The position numbers and the translations under genes are program-made. The notes under the pieces were generated by a model, which saw only the letters and a list, made by a program, of their open reading frames with translations, did not search any database and was not told the origin of the DNA. This document shows, piece after piece, positions 17,093 to 26,084 of a DNA stretch of 64,000 bases (within the stretch, counting starts at the first letter, position 1; every line of letters starts with the position of its first letter). This DNA is from PALSA-505 sp036267135 (GTDB lineage Bacteria > Actinomycetota > Actinomycetes > Streptosporangiales > Streptosporangiaceae), in NCBI GenBank assembly GCA_036267135.1, contig DATAWQ010000132.1, positions 62,001 through 126,000 of the forward strand. Direction: 5' to 3'.

Positions 17093-18814
17093 ATGAGCCC
17101 ACCGGAAGCAGCCTGGGAATCGGGCGCGGACGCGGCCGAGGCGCTGGCCCCCGAGGGCGGGCTGCTGGCCCGGCTGGACCCGGCCGACTTCGGCGAGTCG
17201 CTGCTCAGCGTGCTGGCCCGTGCCGCCGGGCGCCCGGCCGAGGTGGCCGGGGCGGGGCTGCGCTTCGGCGCCGCGATGGCGCTGGCCGGCCAGGCCGCCG
17301 CCGCCCGCTGGTTCGGCGTGCCGGCCGACCCGCCGATCGAGGTGGACCCCAAGGACCGCAGGTTCGCCGACCCGGCCTGGCAGGGCAACCCGGGCTACTT
17401 CGCGCTGCGGCAGGCCTACCTGGCCAGCCGCCGGTTCGGCGAAGAGGTGCTGACGGCCGGCCGCGGCGACCCGTTAGACGACCGGAAGGCCGAGCTCGCG
17501 GCCAGCCTGGTCTTCGACGCGCTGGCCCCCACCAACTTCCTGGCCACCAACCCGGCCGCCATCAAGAAGGCGCTGGAGACCGGCGGGGCCAGCGTGCTGG
17601 CCGGCGCCCGCAACATGCTCGATGACCTGCGGAACAACAACGGCCGGCCGCGCCAGGTGGACGCCAGCGGGTTCGAGCTCGGCCGCAACCTGGCGGTCAC
17701 GCCGGGGCAGGTGGTGTTCCGCAACGACCTGATGGAGCTGATCCAGTACGCGCCGCAGACCCCCCGGGTGCGGTCGGTCCCGGTGCTGGCCAGCCCGCCC
17801 TGGATCAACAAGTACTACGTGATGGACCTGGCCCCGGGCCGCAGCTTCATCGAGTGGGCCGTACAGCACCAGCGGACCGTGTTCGCGATCTCCTACCGCA
17901 ACCCGGACGCCTCGATGAGCGGCGTCACCCTGGACGACTACCTGATCGGCGGGCCGCAGGCCGCGCTGGACGTGATCGGCGACATCACCGGCTCGGCCAC
18001 GATCGACATCGTGGGCCTGTGCCTGGGCGGGGCGCTGACCGCGATGCTGGCCGCCTGGATGGCCGCGGCCGGCGACGGCCGGCTCGGCACCGTCACCCTG
18101 CTGAACACCCTGCTCGACTACAGTGAGCCCGGCGTGCTCGGCGCGTTCACCGGCGAGCGCACCGTGACCCGGCTGGAAAAGCAGATGGCCGAGACCGGGT
18201 TCCTGGACGGCGGCCAGATGGCCGGCACCTTCGACGTGCTGCGGGCCAACGACCTGATCTTCAGCTACGTGGTGTCGAACTGGCTGATGGGCCAGCAGCC
18301 GCCGGCCTTCGACATCCTGGCCTGGAACGCCGACAGCACCCGGATGCCGGCCGCCATGCACTCCTTCTACCTGCGCTCGCTGTACGGCCGCAACGAGCTG
18401 GCCCGGGGCGAGATGGAACTGGCCGGGCGGATGCTGTCGCTGGCCGACATCAAGACCGACGCCTATGTGGTCGGCGCGATCAACGACCACATCGTGCCGT
18501 GGCCCGCGTCGTACCAGGCGACGAGGCTTCTGGGCGGAGCCGTTCATTATGTTCTTTCCAGCGGGGGGCACATCGCTGGGATTGTGAATCCGCCGTCGCC
18601 CAAGGCCTGGTACCAGGTGACCGAGGGCGGCGCGGCCAACCCCGCCGACCCGGCCGCCTGGCGGGCGGCCGCGGCCCGGCGGGACGGATCGTGGTGGGAG
18701 GACTGGACCGCCTGGGCCGCAAAGCGGGCGGGCAAGCTCGCCGCGCCGCCGCCGATGGGCAGCCAGCAATACCCGGCCGTGGGCGACGCGCCCGGCGGCT
18801 ACGTGCTCGGCTGA
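17093..18814 (+). CDS. phaC: Poly(3-hydroxyalkanoate) synthase
   Basis: 573 residues, in the class I/II size range. The N-terminal PhaC domain is clear (FGVPADPPIEVDPKDRRFADPAWQGNPGYFALRQAYL). The alpha/beta-hydrolase core carries the polymerase lipase-like box GLCLGG with catalytic Cys310, the general-base Asp465 (INDHIVPW) and His493 (SSGGHIAGIVNPP). The enzyme polymerises (R)-3-hydroxyacyl-CoA into storage granules, and the phasin-like protein at 3187 may coat them. The ATG at 17093 has GGGAGCGGAGG upstream; in-frame upstream codons run into the divergent helicase promoter and are rejected. No phaA or phaB is adjacent, so monomer supply must come from elsewhere. Confidence 0.94.
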   Translation: MSPPEAAWESGADAAEALAPEGGLLARLDPADFGESLLSVLARAAGRPAEVAGAGLRFGAAMALAGQAAAARWFGVPADPPIEVDPKDRRFADPAWQGNPGYFALRQAYLASRRFGEEVLTAGRGDPLDDRKAELAASLVFDALAPTNFLATNPAAIKKALETGGASVLAGARNMLDDLRNNNGRPRQVDASGFELGRNLAVTPGQVVFRNDLMELIQYAPQTPRVRSVPVLASPPWINKYYVMDLAPGRSFIEWAVQHQRTVFAISYRNPDASMSGVTLDDYLIGGPQAALDVIGDITGSATIDIVGLCLGGALTAMLAAWMAAAGDGRLGTVTLLNTLLDYSEPGVLGAFTGERTVTRLEKQMAETGFLDGGQMAGTFDVLRANDLIFSYVVSNWLMGQQPPAFDILAWNADSTRMPAAMHSFYLRSLYGRNELARGEMELAGRMLSLADIKTDAYVVGAINDHIVPWPASYQATRLLGGAVHYVLSSGGHIAGIVNPPSPKAWYQVTEGGAANPADPAAWRAAAARRDGSWWEDWTAWAAKRAGKLAAPPPMGSQQYPAVGDAPGGYVLG

Positions 18815-18870
18815 CCGGCCTACCCGGACTGCGCAGCCGGGCTCGGCGGGGAACCTTTAGGCTCGCGGTT

Positions 18871-19986
18871 ATGACGATTTCTGGATTGCGCCCGGCCAGC
18901 GACTACGTCGCACCCCGGGAGATGGACACCCTGCGCGCCCGCGCGCAGGACCTGGGCAACGCCAGAGACTGGGCCGGCCTGCTTGCCCTGCGCCAGCCCG
19001 AGATCTTCGAGGGAGAACTCGAGGCCGCGTTCGCCGCCGACCCGCGGTGGCCGCAGATCGTGGACCGGATGACGTTGAACGTGCCGGCCGCCCCGCTGGT
19101 GCTGACGCAGTGGCCGGTGCTCACCCCCTCGGCGCCGCTGAACCTGATGGACCTGCCCGGCCGGGCCGAAGAGCTGCGGGCCCTGCTGCCGGCGCCGGTC
19201 GCCAGCGCCTGGCAGACGGCCCAGCACACGCTGGACTGGGTCACCCACCGGTGGAAGCACGCGAACGCGCACATGGAGATCGACGACGCGGTGGAATGCC
19301 TGCACCGGGTGGACGAGGGACAGCGGTTCGCGTGCGTCGAGTACTCGCTCGTGCTCACCCAGGCGCTCAACGCGCTCGGCCTGCCGGCCCGGCGGCTGTG
19401 GCTGTACCAGGACCATTACCAGGTCGGCATGGGCCGGGGGCACGTGGTGTCCGAGGCCTGGATCGACGACCTGAACCGCTGGGTGGTGCTGGACGGGCAG
19501 AACGGGCTGTACTGGACCGGCGAAGACGGCACGCCGCTCGGCGCGGTGGCGCTGCAGCAGGCCGTGCGGTCGGGGGCTTCCTGGCCGGCCTACGTCACGT
19601 TCCGCGACGACTTCGACGAGGCCAGCGCGCAGCTCTGGTTCAGCTACTTCGCGCACGTCGGGACCTGGGCCAGCGGGCCGTTCGGCCTGATCTTCCAGCG
19701 TGACCGGATGGTCGTTTCGACCCGTCTGGAGGACGGGCCTGACGTGTTCTACCCGGACCTGTCCCAGCTCGGCGTGGCGAGCGCGCTGGCGGACGGCGGA
19801 CGGCCGGCGCTGCGGCTGTCCACCGCCCACCCCTACGCCACCGGGTTCGCCGTGGACGGCGCCGAACTCGACGGCGACCTGCTAGTTCTCGACGCCACGG
19901 TCGGCGACCACGAGCACGAGGTCGCCGTGCGCACCGGCTACGGGATACTGGCCGGTCACCCGCTGTGCTACCGGGCCGAGGCGTGA
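18871..19986 (+). CDS. Transglutaminase-like superfamily protein
   Basis: 371 residues. A transglutaminase/protease-like core is visible in the middle: RFACVEYSLVLTQALNALGLPARRLWLY with Cys155, GHVVSEAWIDDLNRWVVLDGQNGLYW with His191 and Asp208, the usual Cys-His-Asp order. Residues before 120 and after 240 do not match anything I recognise. There is no signal peptide, so it is probably cytoplasmic. It sits 56 bases after phaC and its stop overlaps the next start (GTGA), suggesting the same transcript as the acyl-CoA synthetase. Such proteins may be peptidases, amidases or cross-linkers; the substrate is unknown. Confidence 0.72.
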   Translation: MTISGLRPASDYVAPREMDTLRARAQDLGNARDWAGLLALRQPEIFEGELEAAFAADPRWPQIVDRMTLNVPAAPLVLTQWPVLTPSAPLNLMDLPGRAEELRALLPAPVASAWQTAQHTLDWVTHRWKHANAHMEIDDAVECLHRVDEGQRFACVEYSLVLTQALNALGLPARRLWLYQDHYQVGMGRGHVVSEAWIDDLNRWVVLDGQNGLYWTGEDGTPLGAVALQQAVRSGASWPAYVTFRDDFDEASAQLWFSYFAHVGTWASGPFGLIFQRDRMVVSTRLEDGPDVFYPDLSQLGVASALADGGRPALRLSTAHPYATGFAVDGAELDGDLLVLDATVGDHEHEVAVRTGYGILAGHPLCYRAEA

Positions 19987-21533
19987 CCGCGGGCGCTCCG
20001 GCCGGGCTGCCGCTGACCGCGCTCCTTGACCGGGGGGACGAGTCCAGCCCGGCCTTCATCGTGCCCGAGGACGGTCAAGTCATGACCTACGGCCAGGTGG
20101 CGGCCAGGGTGCAGACGCTGGCGCAGCGGCTGGCCGGGGCGGGCGTGCGGCGTGGCGACCGGGTGGCGCTGGCCCTGCCGAACGGGCCCGACTTCGTCCT
20201 GCTGCTGCTGGCCGTCACCGCGCTCGGCGCGGCCGCGGCCCCGCTGAACCCGGCCTACACGCAGACCGAGTTCAGCTTCTTCCTGACCGACATCGCGCCG
20301 CGGCTGTTCCTGATCCCGGCCAGCCGCCCGGCCGAAGCCGGCGCCGCCGCGGCGACGACGGCCACCACGGTGCTGGCGGTCGAGGCGGTGGACGGCGGCC
20401 CGCCGGCGCTGCTCGGCACCCCGGGCCCGGCGCCGGAGCAACGCTCGTTCGAGCCGGGCGGGCCCGACGACGTGGCCGTGGTGCTGCACACCAGCGGCAC
20501 CACCAGCCGGCCCAAGCAGGTCCCGCTGCGGCAGCGCAACCTGATGGCCACGGTGGCCTCGATCGGCGCGCACTACCGGCTCGGCCCCGCCGATGTCTCG
20601 TTCTCGGTCATGCCGCTGTTCCACATCCACGGCCTGGTCGCCTCGACGTTCGCCACGCTCGGCTCGGGCGGCACGGTCATCGCCCCGCGCCGGTTCACCC
20701 CGCACCGGTTCTGGGCCCAGGCCCGCGAGCACGGGGCCACCTGGCTGTCGGCCGGGCCGACGCTGCACCAGATGATCCTGGACCGGATCGACGGCGCGGG
20801 GCCGCCCGGCACGCTGCGGTTCGTGCGCTCGTGCAGTTCGGCGCTGTCCCCGGCGCTGCTCGAGCGGGCCGAGGAACGCTACCGGGCGCCGATGCTGGAG
20901 GCCTACGGCATGACCGAGGCCAGCCACCAGATGTCCTCCAACCCGCTGCCGCCTGCCGCGCGGGTGCCCAGCTCGGTCGGCGTGCCGACCGGCACCGAGA
21001 TCGACATCGTGGACGCCGACGGCGCCGTCCTGCCCGAAGGCATCCCGGGCGAGGTCGTGATCAGGGGCCCAGGCGTCATGTCGGGGTACGTGAACAACCC
21101 GGCGGCCACCGCCGCGGCGTTCTTCGGCGACTGGTTCCGCACCGGCGACCGCGGCCTGCTGCGGGACGGCTACCTGCACCTGATCGGGCGGATCAAGGAG
21201 ATGATCATCCGCGGCGGCGAGAACATCGCCCCGGCCGAGATCGAGCAGGTGCTCACCGGGCATCCGGGGGTGCGGGACGCGGTGTGCTTCGGGATACCCG
21301 ACGACAAGTACGGCGAGCTGGTCGGGGCCGCGGTGACCCTGGTCAGGGACACCGACCCCAAGTCGCTGGCCGACTACTGCCGGGAGTACCTGGCTCCGTT
21401 CAAGGTGCCGGCCAGGATCGACATCCTGGAGGAGATCCCGCGCACCCCCACCGGCAAGGTGCAGCGCCGCCGGGTGGCCGACTTCGTCGCCGAGCGCCGG
21501 TCCGGTGGGGCGGCCCGAGGGGCCGGTTCGTGA
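19983..21533 (+). CDS. AMP-dependent acyl-CoA synthetase, oxalate-CoA-ligase (AAE3/Pcs60)-like
   Basis: 516 residues from a GTG that overlaps the preceding stop. ANL-family motifs: A3 HTSGTTSRPKQVPL (from residue 169), A5 EAYGMTEASHQM, GYVNNPAATAAAF, the A7 TGD motif in FRTGDRG, RIKEMIIRGGENIAPAEIE and the catalytic Lys in PRTPTGKVQRRRV. The SGTTSRPK form followed by VPL is characteristic of the oxalate-CoA ligase branch (plant AAE3, yeast Pcs60). The enzyme adenylates a carboxylate and transfers it to CoA. No oxalyl-CoA decarboxylase gene is near, so the oxalate specificity is only suggested by this motif. Confidence 0.88.
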   Translation: MTAGAPAGLPLTALLDRGDESSPAFIVPEDGQVMTYGQVAARVQTLAQRLAGAGVRRGDRVALALPNGPDFVLLLLAVTALGAAAAPLNPAYTQTEFSFFLTDIAPRLFLIPASRPAEAGAAAATTATTVLAVEAVDGGPPALLGTPGPAPEQRSFEPGGPDDVAVVLHTSGTTSRPKQVPLRQRNLMATVASIGAHYRLGPADVSFSVMPLFHIHGLVASTFATLGSGGTVIAPRRFTPHRFWAQAREHGATWLSAGPTLHQMILDRIDGAGPPGTLRFVRSCSSALSPALLERAEERYRAPMLEAYGMTEASHQMSSNPLPPAARVPSSVGVPTGTEIDIVDADGAVLPEGIPGEVVIRGPGVMSGYVNNPAATAAAFFGDWFRTGDRGLLRDGYLHLIGRIKEMIIRGGENIAPAEIEQVLTGHPGVRDAVCFGIPDDKYGELVGAAVTLVRDTDPKSLADYCREYLAPFKVPARIDILEEIPRTPTGKVQRRRVADFVAERRSGGAARGAGS

Positions 21534-22501
21534 GGTTCGCGGTGCTCGGCGCCGGAGCCATCGGCGCCTACGTCGGCGCCGCGCTGGCCCGGGGCGGCGC
21601 CGACGTCACCTTGATCGCCAGGGGCCCGCACCTGGCCGCCCTGGCCGAGCGCGGCGTCCGGGTACTGTCCCCGCGCGGCGACTTCACCGCCCACCCGCCG
21701 GCCACCGGCGACCTGGCCGCGGTTCGCGACGCCGACGTGGTGTTCGTGGCGCTCAAGGCCTACAGCCTGCCGGAGATCGCCCCCCGCCTCGGCCCGCTGC
21801 TCGCCCCGGACGCCGCGGTCATCTGGGCCCAGAACGGCATCCCCTGGTGGTACTGCCAGTCGCTGCCCGATCCGGCCGGCCGCCTGGCCCTGACCAGCGT
21901 GGACCCGGGCGGGGTGATCGGCGCGTCGATCGCGCCGGAGCGCAACGTGGGGTGCGTGGTCTACTGCGCGACCGAGATCATCGAGCCGGGGGTCATCAGG
22001 CACACCGAGGGCACCAGGTTCAGCCTCGGCGAGCCGGACGGCACCACGTCCGTCCGGTGTGAGCGGATCTCGGCCGCCTTCGCCGCCGGCGGCCTGAAGG
22101 CGCCGGTCGACACCCGGCTGCGCGACCAGATCTGGCTCAAGCTCGTCGGCAACGTGGCCTTCAACCCGGTCACCGCGCTGACCGGGGCCACCCTGGGCCA
22201 GCTCGGCGACCTCCCGGAGATGCGCGACCTGCTGCGCGCCGTCTTCGCCGAATGCGCCACGGTCGCCGGGCGGCTCGGCGTCCGGTTCCCGGTCTCGCTG
22301 GACCGGCGCCTGGCGGCCGGGCTGGCCGTCGGCGACCACAAGACGTCCATGCTCCAGGACCTCGAAGCCGGCAAGCGTCTCGAACTCGACTGCATGACCG
22401 GCGCCGTGGCCGAACTGGCCGCCCAGCTCGACATCGAAGTGCCGCACGTGCGCACCATCCACGCCTGCGCCAAGCTCCTTGACCACCTGGCCGCCATGTG
22501 A
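21530..22501 (+). CDS. 2-dehydropantoate 2-reductase (ApbA/PanE) family protein
   Basis: 323 residues from a GTG overlapping the previous stop. N-terminal Rossmann motif GAGAIGAYVGAALARGGADVTLIARG (residues 7 onward) binds NADP. The C-terminal helical domain has KLVGNVAFNPVTALTGATLG, with the catalytic Lys, and TSMLQDLEAGKRLELDCMTGAV, both ketopantoate-reductase hallmarks. Classical PanE makes pantoate for CoA, which would suit a neighbouring CoA ligase, but actinomycetes carry several paralogues with other 2-oxoacid substrates. The segment QNGIPWWYCQSLP is found in such paralogues. It is the last intact gene of the phaC-side operon. Confidence 0.88.
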   Translation: MRFAVLGAGAIGAYVGAALARGGADVTLIARGPHLAALAERGVRVLSPRGDFTAHPPATGDLAAVRDADVVFVALKAYSLPEIAPRLGPLLAPDAAVIWAQNGIPWWYCQSLPDPAGRLALTSVDPGGVIGASIAPERNVGCVVYCATEIIEPGVIRHTEGTRFSLGEPDGTTSVRCERISAAFAAGGLKAPVDTRLRDQIWLKLVGNVAFNPVTALTGATLGQLGDLPEMRDLLRAVFAECATVAGRLGVRFPVSLDRRLAAGLAVGDHKTSMLQDLEAGKRLELDCMTGAVAELAAQLDIEVPHVRTIHACAKLLDHLAAM

Positions 22502-23505
22502 ACCTGGCCGGACGGGTTGCCGAGCTGCAAGAACTGTACGACGCGGCGGTGGGCGCGGCGGCGGACCGGCGGGGCTGGGTGGGGCTGGTGGGCGGCAAGC
22601 CGGGCATCGGCAAGACCCGGCTGGCCACGGCGTTCGCGGCTCAGCTCGCGAAGAACGAGTTCGTCCACGCCTGGGTAAGTTGCCCGGAGGATGACGCCGC
22701 GCCACCGTTCTGGGTGTGGGACCAGCTACTCGACCAGTTCGGCGCCTGGGAGCACGCCGGGCAGCGGTACTTCGACGGCGAGGTCGAGCCGTGCATCAAC
22801 GGCCGGACGATCGAAACGGGCGCCTACTTCGCCGTGGACGTCTCGCCGCTGGTGGACCGGATCCTCGGCGAACGGCTCGGCGATGGCGGATGGAACTGCG
22901 AGGCCGAGAACGGATCGGTGCGCTCCTCGTTCGACACGACGCTCACCGTGCTCGATGGGCTGCTCGAATTCGAGCGTGCCACCGGCGGGTCCGGCGCGGT
23001 CCGCGCGGCGCGGCGCAGCGGGGAGGGGTATCTGCTCGACCGGAGCCTATTCCGCCGCCAGAGCACCGGCGAGGTCGTCAACCCTGAGTACCTCGACTTC
23101 GCCTTCCCCTATTACTGGCACTACGACGTGCTGCGCGCGCTCGACTACTTCCGGCGGTCGGGCGCCGATCCGGATGCCCGGCTGGCCGCGGCCGTGGAGG
23201 CCGTGCGATCGAAGCGGCAACCGGACGGCCGCTGGCTGCTCGACCGCGTCCATCCTGGCCGGGTCCACTTCGCGGTCGAGGCCAGCGTGGGGGAACCGAG
23301 CCGCTGGAACACCCTGCGCGCGCTCCGGGTGCTCAGCTGGTGGGAAGGCTGTCGTAGCACCACAGTTATCTGTCGTAGCACCACAGGCGGATCCACGTGC
23401 CCAGCAGCCGGAACCGCTGCGTCCTGGTCTGGCGCAGCCCGGGCGGCACGGCCGCCCGCGGGACGGCCGGGGCGAGAACCACCACCCGGCCGCCCGGCCT
23501 GGTGA
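22498..23505 (+). pseudogene. Chimeric ORF: AAA-ATPase N-terminal fragment fused to a squalene-cyclase-like fragment
   Basis: Residues 1-~80 match the start of a large LuxR/AAA_16-type regulator: GRVAELQELYDAAV, P-loop GGKPGIGKTR, CPEDDAAPPFWVWDQLLDQ. At about residue 81 (base ~22740) the sequence changes in frame to the C-terminal two thirds of a prenyltransferase/squalene-cyclase-repeat protein: WEHAGQRYFDGEVEPCINGRT, GDGGWNCEAENGSVRSSF, LLDRSLFRRQSTGE, WHYDVLRALDYFRRSG, ending RWNTLRALRVLSWWEG near 23349. After that the frame runs into antisense of the methyltransferase gene and is meaningless. The first piece lacks most of its ATPase and the second lacks ~100 N-terminal residues, so this is most likely a deletion remnant. 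The GTG start overlaps the PanE-like stop. Confidence 0.75.
23349..23386 (+). repeat. 17-bp direct duplication at the methyltransferase 3' end
   Basis: CTGTCGTAGCACCACAG occurs at 23349-23365 and again at 23370-23386, separated by TTAT. The second copy encodes (minus strand) the last residues LWCYDR of the methyltransferase; the stop TAA lies in the spacer. The first copy lies at the junction with the chimeric ORF. Confidence 0.9.
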
Positions 23506-24688
23506 CCCTGGCCATCTCGCCCAGCGCGGCGCGCAGCCAGGCGGTGGCGTCACCCTCCATCTCGAACCGCTGGCCGAACGGGAGGTTCGAGACGCACGCG
23601 TCGACGCTGTGATCGGGCCGGTCGATGTTCCGGACGTCCCCGGCGCCGACCCCGGCCTGGGGCACGTTGCGCCTGGCCGTCCTGACCGCTCCCGGGTCGA
23701 TGTCGCTGCCCTGCGCGGTCCATCCCGCGCCGATGGCCTCGGCCAGCAGCGTGCCCGAACCGCAGCACGGGTCGAGCAGCAGGCCGGGCGGCGATCCTGC
23801 CTGGCGGACCATCGCGGCGGCGAGGGTGGGCCGCAGCGCGCCGGGCCGCTCGGCCGCCCGGCCGCCGTGCTGACGCCAGCGCAGATCCGATACCCGCAGC
23901 CCGGCCACGAACCGGCCGGGCCGGTACTCGCTGACCCAGATCTCCAGCCGCGCCGGGTCTTCCGGCCGCCACTGGGGGTGGCTGGCCGCGATCGTGCGGG
24001 CCAGTTCCCGCCGTAGCTCCGTCCGCAGGAACGAACGCTCCTGCAGCACGCGCACGATGACCCGGTAGGTGAGGCCGCCGGCGGGCTCGCCGGTGAGCAC
24101 GGACCAGGCGGCCACGGCGCGCTGGACCCGGGATTGGCCCCAGATGCGCTTGGCGATCCAGCGCGGATCGTCACCGTCGGCCCGCAGCGTCCGCCCAACC
24201 TCGACGAACAGATCCTCGGCCAGGCTCAGCCGCAGCCCGGGCCCGGCTGGGGCTTGCCGGGCGCCCCCGGACCGGGCGCTCCTCCCAGGCCTGGCGTTCC
24301 CGGACCTGGGGCTGCCCGACTTGGGGCTGCCCGACTTGGGGTTGCCGGACCGGGTGGGGCCAGACTGGGCCGGAACGAGACGGCCCGGTGGCAGGTCGAA
24401 CAGCACCACGTCGGACCGGCCGTCGAAGCCATCGTCACGCACCAGCGCCCCGTCGAGTTCGCCGATCTCCTCGCCCAGCAGGGGAGCCATGCCGTGAATG
24501 GCCATGGCGAACATCCGGTCTGCGCGCGCACCGTCCACATTCAGCGGCCCGCCCCGAGCGGTCTCGAGACGGGCACCCGGGCGAGGAGCGGCCCGGGGAG
24601 TGCCCCGGGCAGGAGTGCCCCGGGCAGGAGTGGCCGGGTGGCGGGCAGCGTGGAGACGGTTCTTCCCGTGTTCGGGCACGGTGACCAC
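23366..24688 (-). CDS. SAM-dependent RNA methyltransferase-like protein (UPF0020/TRM11 type)
   Basis: Up to 440 residues from GTG at 24688; the conserved part starts at MFAMAIHGM (ATG at 24514), and the 58-residue Pro/Arg-rich leader may not be translated. The Rossmann methyltransferase domain has motif I LLLDPCCGSGTLLAEA, SDIDPGAVRTARRN and motif IV SNLPFGQRF, the N-x-P-F form of N2-guanine RNA methyltransferases. The upstream portion resembles the family's THUMP-type region but is interrupted by a low-complexity insert (SGNPKSGSPKSG repeats, 24303-24347). A related gene lies at 54883. It probably modifies tRNA or rRNA; the exact target is unknown. Confidence 0.8.
   Translation of the reverse strand: MVTVPEHGKNRLHAARHPATPARGTPARGTPRAAPRPGARLETARGGPLNVDGARADRMFAMAIHGMAPLLGEEIGELDGALVRDDGFDGRSDVVLFDLPPGRLVPAQSGPTRSGNPKSGSPKSGSPRSGNARPGRSARSGGARQAPAGPGLRLSLAEDLFVEVGRTLRADGDDPRWIAKRIWGQSRVQRAVAAWSVLTGEPAGGLTYRVIVRVLQERSFLRTELRRELARTIAASHPQWRPEDPARLEIWVSEYRPGRFVAGLRVSDLRWRQHGGRAAERPGALRPTLAAAMVRQAGSPPGLLLDPCCGSGTLLAEAIGAGWTAQGSDIDPGAVRTARRNVPQAGVGAGDVRNIDRPDHSVDACVSNLPFGQRFEMEGDATAWLRAALGEMARVTRPGGRVVVLAPAVPRAAVPPGLRQTRTQRFRLLGTWIRLWCYDR
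24303..24347 (-). repeat. 15-bp in-frame tandem repeat in the methyltransferase gene
   Basis: Three 15-base units beginning at 24303, 24318 and 24333 (consensus GACTTGGGGCTGCCC on the plus strand) encode SGSPK/SGNPK repeats. A second, shorter array of AGGAGTGCCCCGGGC units lies near 24597-24635 in the leader. Confidence 0.8.
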
Positions 24689-26084
24689 CTCCGGGCCCTT
24701 GGCGCGTGTGCCAGGTCCAACAGGATACCCATGGGTGCGCCCGCGGATAGCTGCCCGGTTTCCGCTCGGTGGGCCCGCGGGCAGGGGGCACGGTTTCGCC
24801 TCGGGCGTTCGCGGGCAGCGGCACGGTTTTCTCGTTTCCCGGCCGCGAACAATTGTCCCGAAGATCCATCAGGACCGCGCAGAAAGATCCATCCGCCCCG
24901 ATAAAGATCTATGTCGTCCTGACGGTCCTCCGGGCGGCCTGTACCGGACGGGGCCGGCCGATCGGCAAACCTTCGCATCGCCGGGTTGATCTGCCCGTTC
25001 CGACAGTTTTTCTTTACCTTACGTTTACCCGGTCTGACCGGCGCGCCTGGGCTGGCCCGGGCCGGGCATATGCGTTGCCTACACCGTGGCTCGTGTCCGC
25101 CCGGCGGAAGTGCGGCGGGCATGATTTCCGCCTTCGGCCGATGAGAGGCCACGATGGGCCGAATCAGCCAGGCTCTCCCTGCGCCGGTGGCTCGTGACTC
25201 CGCCGGTCCTACGGAATTCCATTTCAGGCCGCCGGTCAGCTCCGACGTCAAGAACATGAACCTGTTTCCGGTGCGGCAATTCGCGACCCGAGAAGGGGCT
25301 GGCGCCAGGCATTCAAGGTGGATCGCTGGAATTGCGTTCCCGGAATATTACTGCTCGCTGCCGAGCCAGGTATCACCGTATTCTTAACGCGCGTTGTGCA
25401 GGATGTGTTTACCGGTGCGCCGGTGACTGGTGGTGAAGGCGGTTTAAGCTCCTGGCCGGTAACTGGAAGCAGCTCCGCGCCGGGGCCGAAACACGCGATC
25501 CGGCCGTGATCGTAACGCGGTGTGTCCACGAGTGTGGTGCCACCGGACATAGTGAGACGTTGCGTGCGGGCGCCGCCGCCCATCGGTGCAGGTCACCGTC
25601 CCGATGGCCCATCGTGGGGGCCGGGAGCCGGATCGCGGCTGTCTGTAAATGTCGCATCACCGTCCGTTGATCCTGGTCAATGCTGTTACCGAAACAAACA
25701 CCAATCGCGTGGCCCTGACACATCCGCTCTTGACCCAACTGGGCGATTTCTGAGCACGTACTTTGACCGTCTGCCTCTCCCGCACGGGGATGTTCGCTCT
25801 GCGCACGATGACGACGTATGAGGTATGTCACATTTGCCCGAAATTTTACCGCTTGAGACGAACGCGAGATTCCGTACGGCTGCGCCGAGGCGTGCCTAGT
25901 CAGAGGGGGCTTAGCAAGAAAATTACGCTCTATGCTGAATCTAAGTAGTTAATTAACGTAAATACACGTAATCCCGATACGTGAGTGCCGCGTCGCACTA
26001 GATGGAACGTGTAGTGTCTGGGCCGAGACGCTGACATAGGCGACGGGTCCAGGGTTCGCAGGCCAGCGACCGAGGAGGGGGGCA
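24689..26084. other. 1.4-kb divergent non-coding region upstream of the glycan locus
   Basis: No convincing gene was found on either strand: the open frames here are short or have compositions unlike their neighbours. It is less GC-rich than its surroundings from about 25100, and 25840-25990 is distinctly AT-rich, including GTTAATTAAC (25948-25957, perfect palindrome) and the dyad CACGT-N9-ACGTG (25965-25983). AAGATCCATC-type decamers recur at 24861, 24884 and 24904. A strong ribosome site, GAGGAGGGGGG, ends the region just before the TTG at 26085. No promoter is clear enough to call. Confidence 0.6.

Noticed and set aside
24541..25257. Minus-strand open frame of ~240 codons reaching into the non-coding region
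   Set aside because: Much of it overlaps the methyltransferase leader in another frame; the rest has no recognisable domain, and its composition resembles random GC-rich translation.
25409..25831. Possible small minus-strand gene in the 1.4-kb gap
   Set aside because: No ribosome site, no motif, and codon composition unlike the neighbours.
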